Assembly (NCBI RefSeq): GCF_900000175.1
Contig: NZ_CWGJ01000012.1
Coordinates: 1 to 64,000, forward strand
Length of the DNA stretch: 64,000 nucleotides
Direction: 5' to 3'
DNA from: Estrella lausannensis
GTDB lineage: Bacteria; Chlamydiota; Chlamydiia; Chlamydiales; Criblamydiaceae
How positions within the stretch are numbered: the stretch's first letter is position 1; every line of letters begins with the position of its first letter. A program made the translations under genes and the position numbers. The notes beneath the pieces were generated by a model that did not search any database, was not told the origin of the DNA, and saw only the letters and a program-made list of their open reading frames with translations. Of the stretch, positions 62,678-64,000 are shown piece after piece.

Positions 62678-64000
62678 ATGGATCATCCATTACCCAAAGA
62701 GCTTAAAGCGGCCGATTTTTTCAATGACGAGAGGGTCAAAAAAGCAAAGTCACTTTTGCTTGAAGCGCTTGCCGACAAACAAAAAGAGATTTCCTCGATC
62801 CAACCGGCCCTGCCAGAGCTGAAAATTCCCTACGAACAGCTGATACAGGCGTTCGGAAATTTAAGGGGCACCCCTCTCTTTTACCCTTACATAGGAAGCG
62901 GAATCGGCAGAGGCCCGCTCGTAGAATTGATGGATGGCAGCATCAAGTATGATTTTATCAGTGGAATCGGCGTTCACTTTTTAGGACACAGCAACGCAGA
63001 CATCGTCGCGTCCAGCATCGATTCGGCGATATCGAATACAGTGATGCAAGGCCCGCTGCAGCAAAATATCGACTCACTTGAGCTAATCAAACTCCTGACG
63101 GAAGCTTCCAGTTTCGACTGCTGCTTCCTTACCACATCGGGAGCGATGGCCAACGAAAACGCTCTGAAGCTCGCATTTCATAAGTCATACCCTGCCTCCA
63201 GAATTTTGGCCTTCGACCACTCGTTCTCCGGAAGAACACTCGCGCTCGCGCAGGTCACAGACAAGCCTGCTTACAGAAAAGGGCTACCGAAGACTGTAGA
63301 TGTCGACTACATCCCGTTCTACGACTACAGGTTGGGTGACGAGAGCATTGAAAGGGCGGCAAATGCCCTCAGGATGTATCTGAAAAGATATCCAAAACAG
63401 CATGCAGCCATGATTTTTGAGTTGATCCAGGGCGAAGGGGGATTTTACCCGGGCACAAAACTATTTTTTACAACTCTGATGGAAATTCTGAAGGAGAGCA
63501 ATATCGTAATTATTGCCGACGAGGTGCAGACGTTTGGAAGAACGAGCAAGCTCTTTTGTTTTCAGCACTTCGAGCTTGACCGTTTCGTCGATATTGCCAC
63601 GATCGGTAAACTATCACACTCCTGTGCAACCCTCTTCCGGAAGGGCCTGATCCCTGAAAAGGGGCTGCTGTCTCAAACATTTTCCTCCAGCACTGTTTCG
63701 ATCAAAGCCTCCTCGGTGATTATCAAGTCACTATTGGAAGGTGAGTATTTCGGCGAGCAAGGCAAAAACATGCTGCTGGAGCGTCATTTTCACAATAAAC
63801 TACAGGCTCTCAGCTCCAGATGGCCAGATCTCATCCGAGGCCCCTTCGGAATGGGAGCAATGGTAGCTTTTACCCCTTATGACGGAACCTATGAGAAGAC
63901 ATTTGATCTGGCAAAGCGCCTTTTCGACAAAGGAGTGATTTGCTTTATTGCCGGCGAAAACCCCACTCGCATCCGATTCTTGCTACCGGCAGGAGCCATC
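62678..64000 (+). CDS. Class III aminotransferase, cut by the window end
   Basis: At least 441 residues, open at the right edge. The pattern is that of PLP-dependent class III enzymes (ornithine, GABA, acetylornithine, lysine 6-aminotransferase group): FISGIGVHFLGHSNADIV, LTTSGAMANENALKLA (PLP-phosphate loop), FDHSFSGRTLALAQVT, the PLP Asp in VIIADEVQTFGRTSK, and the Schiff-base Lys in TIGKLSHSC. The ATG at 62678 follows AGGATC weakly. It lies 150 bp after the M20 peptidase, with a repeat between; a peptidase plus aminotransferase pair could serve amino-acid catabolism. Substrate unknown. Confidence 0.88.
   Translation, partial: MDHPLPKELKAADFFNDERVKKAKSLLLEALADKQKEISSIQPALPELKIPYEQLIQAFGNLRGTPLFYPYIGSGIGRGPLVELMDGSIKYDFISGIGVHFLGHSNADIVASSIDSAISNTVMQGPLQQNIDSLELIKLLTEASSFDCCFLTTSGAMANENALKLAFHKSYPASRILAFDHSFSGRTLALAQVTDKPAYRKGLPKTVDVDYIPFYDYRLGDESIERAANALRMYLKRYPKQHAAMIFELIQGEGGFYPGTKLFFTTLMEILKESNIVIIADEVQTFGRTSKLFCFQHFELDRFVDIATIGKLSHSCATLFRKGLIPEKGLLSQTFSSSTVSIKASSVIIKSLLEGEYFGEQGKNMLLERHFHNKLQALSSRWPDLIRGPFGMGAMVAFTPYDGTYEKTFDLAKRLFDKGVICFIAGENPTRIRFLLPAGAI

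Overview
The window looks like a piece of the chromosome of an environmental, amoeba-associated member of the Chlamydiales. This is inferred from gene content, not from a marker tree. Supporting features are a nucleotide (ATP/ADP) translocase, a SycD/LcrH-type type III secretion chaperone, a gatCAB operon, eukaryotic-like effector candidates (ankyrin-SET and F-box-LRR proteins) and many lineage-type hypothetical proteins. No rRNA, tRNA or CRISPR array was seen.

Layout. About 0.3-13.8 kb holds a chalcone-isomerase-like secreted protein, a histone-deacetylase-family hydrolase, an oversized adenosine deaminase, a K+-independent-type proton pyrophosphatase, a membrane-anchored single-AAA ClpB-like ATPase, fumarase C, a holin-like membrane protein and MsrB. 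About 14-29 kb holds BioY, an FMN reductase, RlmB, a GT28-like glycosyltransferase with a partner gene, a zinc alcohol dehydrogenase, and two exported paralogues that look distantly kinase-like. About 29-40 kb holds the ankyrin-SET protein, the ATP/ADP translocase, an outer-membrane-type protein, an aldo/keto reductase with an overlapping kinase-like gene, a methyltransferase, a TIGR01777 epimerase with an overlapping peroxiredoxin-like gene, and the F-box-LRR protein. About 40-47 kb holds gatC, gatA (broken in this sequence by a 7-bp tandem duplication), gatB, a type III chaperone between two small related membrane proteins, and a XerC/D recombinase. About 47.6-51.3 kb is a minus-strand operon trmB-bshC-hyp-hyp. 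About 52.8-60.1 kb is a chemosensory operon. The end holds an M20 peptidase and the start of a class III aminotransferase.

The most interesting system is the chemosensory operon. Gene order and domain make-up follow the Wsp pathway: CheW, a WspD-like CheW, a hybrid CheA-receiver (WspE-like), a CheB with the WspF-like start, and a response regulator whose receiver closely resembles WspR. The WspR-type diguanylate cyclase domain is replaced by a PP2C/SpoIIE-like phosphatase. The receptor (WspA) and CheR (WspC) genes are absent from the window. This suggests a surface or envelope signal feeding a phosphatase or partner-switching output rather than motility or cyclic-di-GMP.

The second striking feature is a dense family of short palindromic repeats, about 160 bp when complete, with ends of the type TATACCGAAAG. 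There are some twenty full, short or decayed copies. They sit between genes, supply stop codons to several genes, occupy every large gap of the chemosensory operon, and lie at the centre of two longer inverted duplications. One of these is a 362-bp perfect palindrome that carries a reversed copy of the start of the xer gene.
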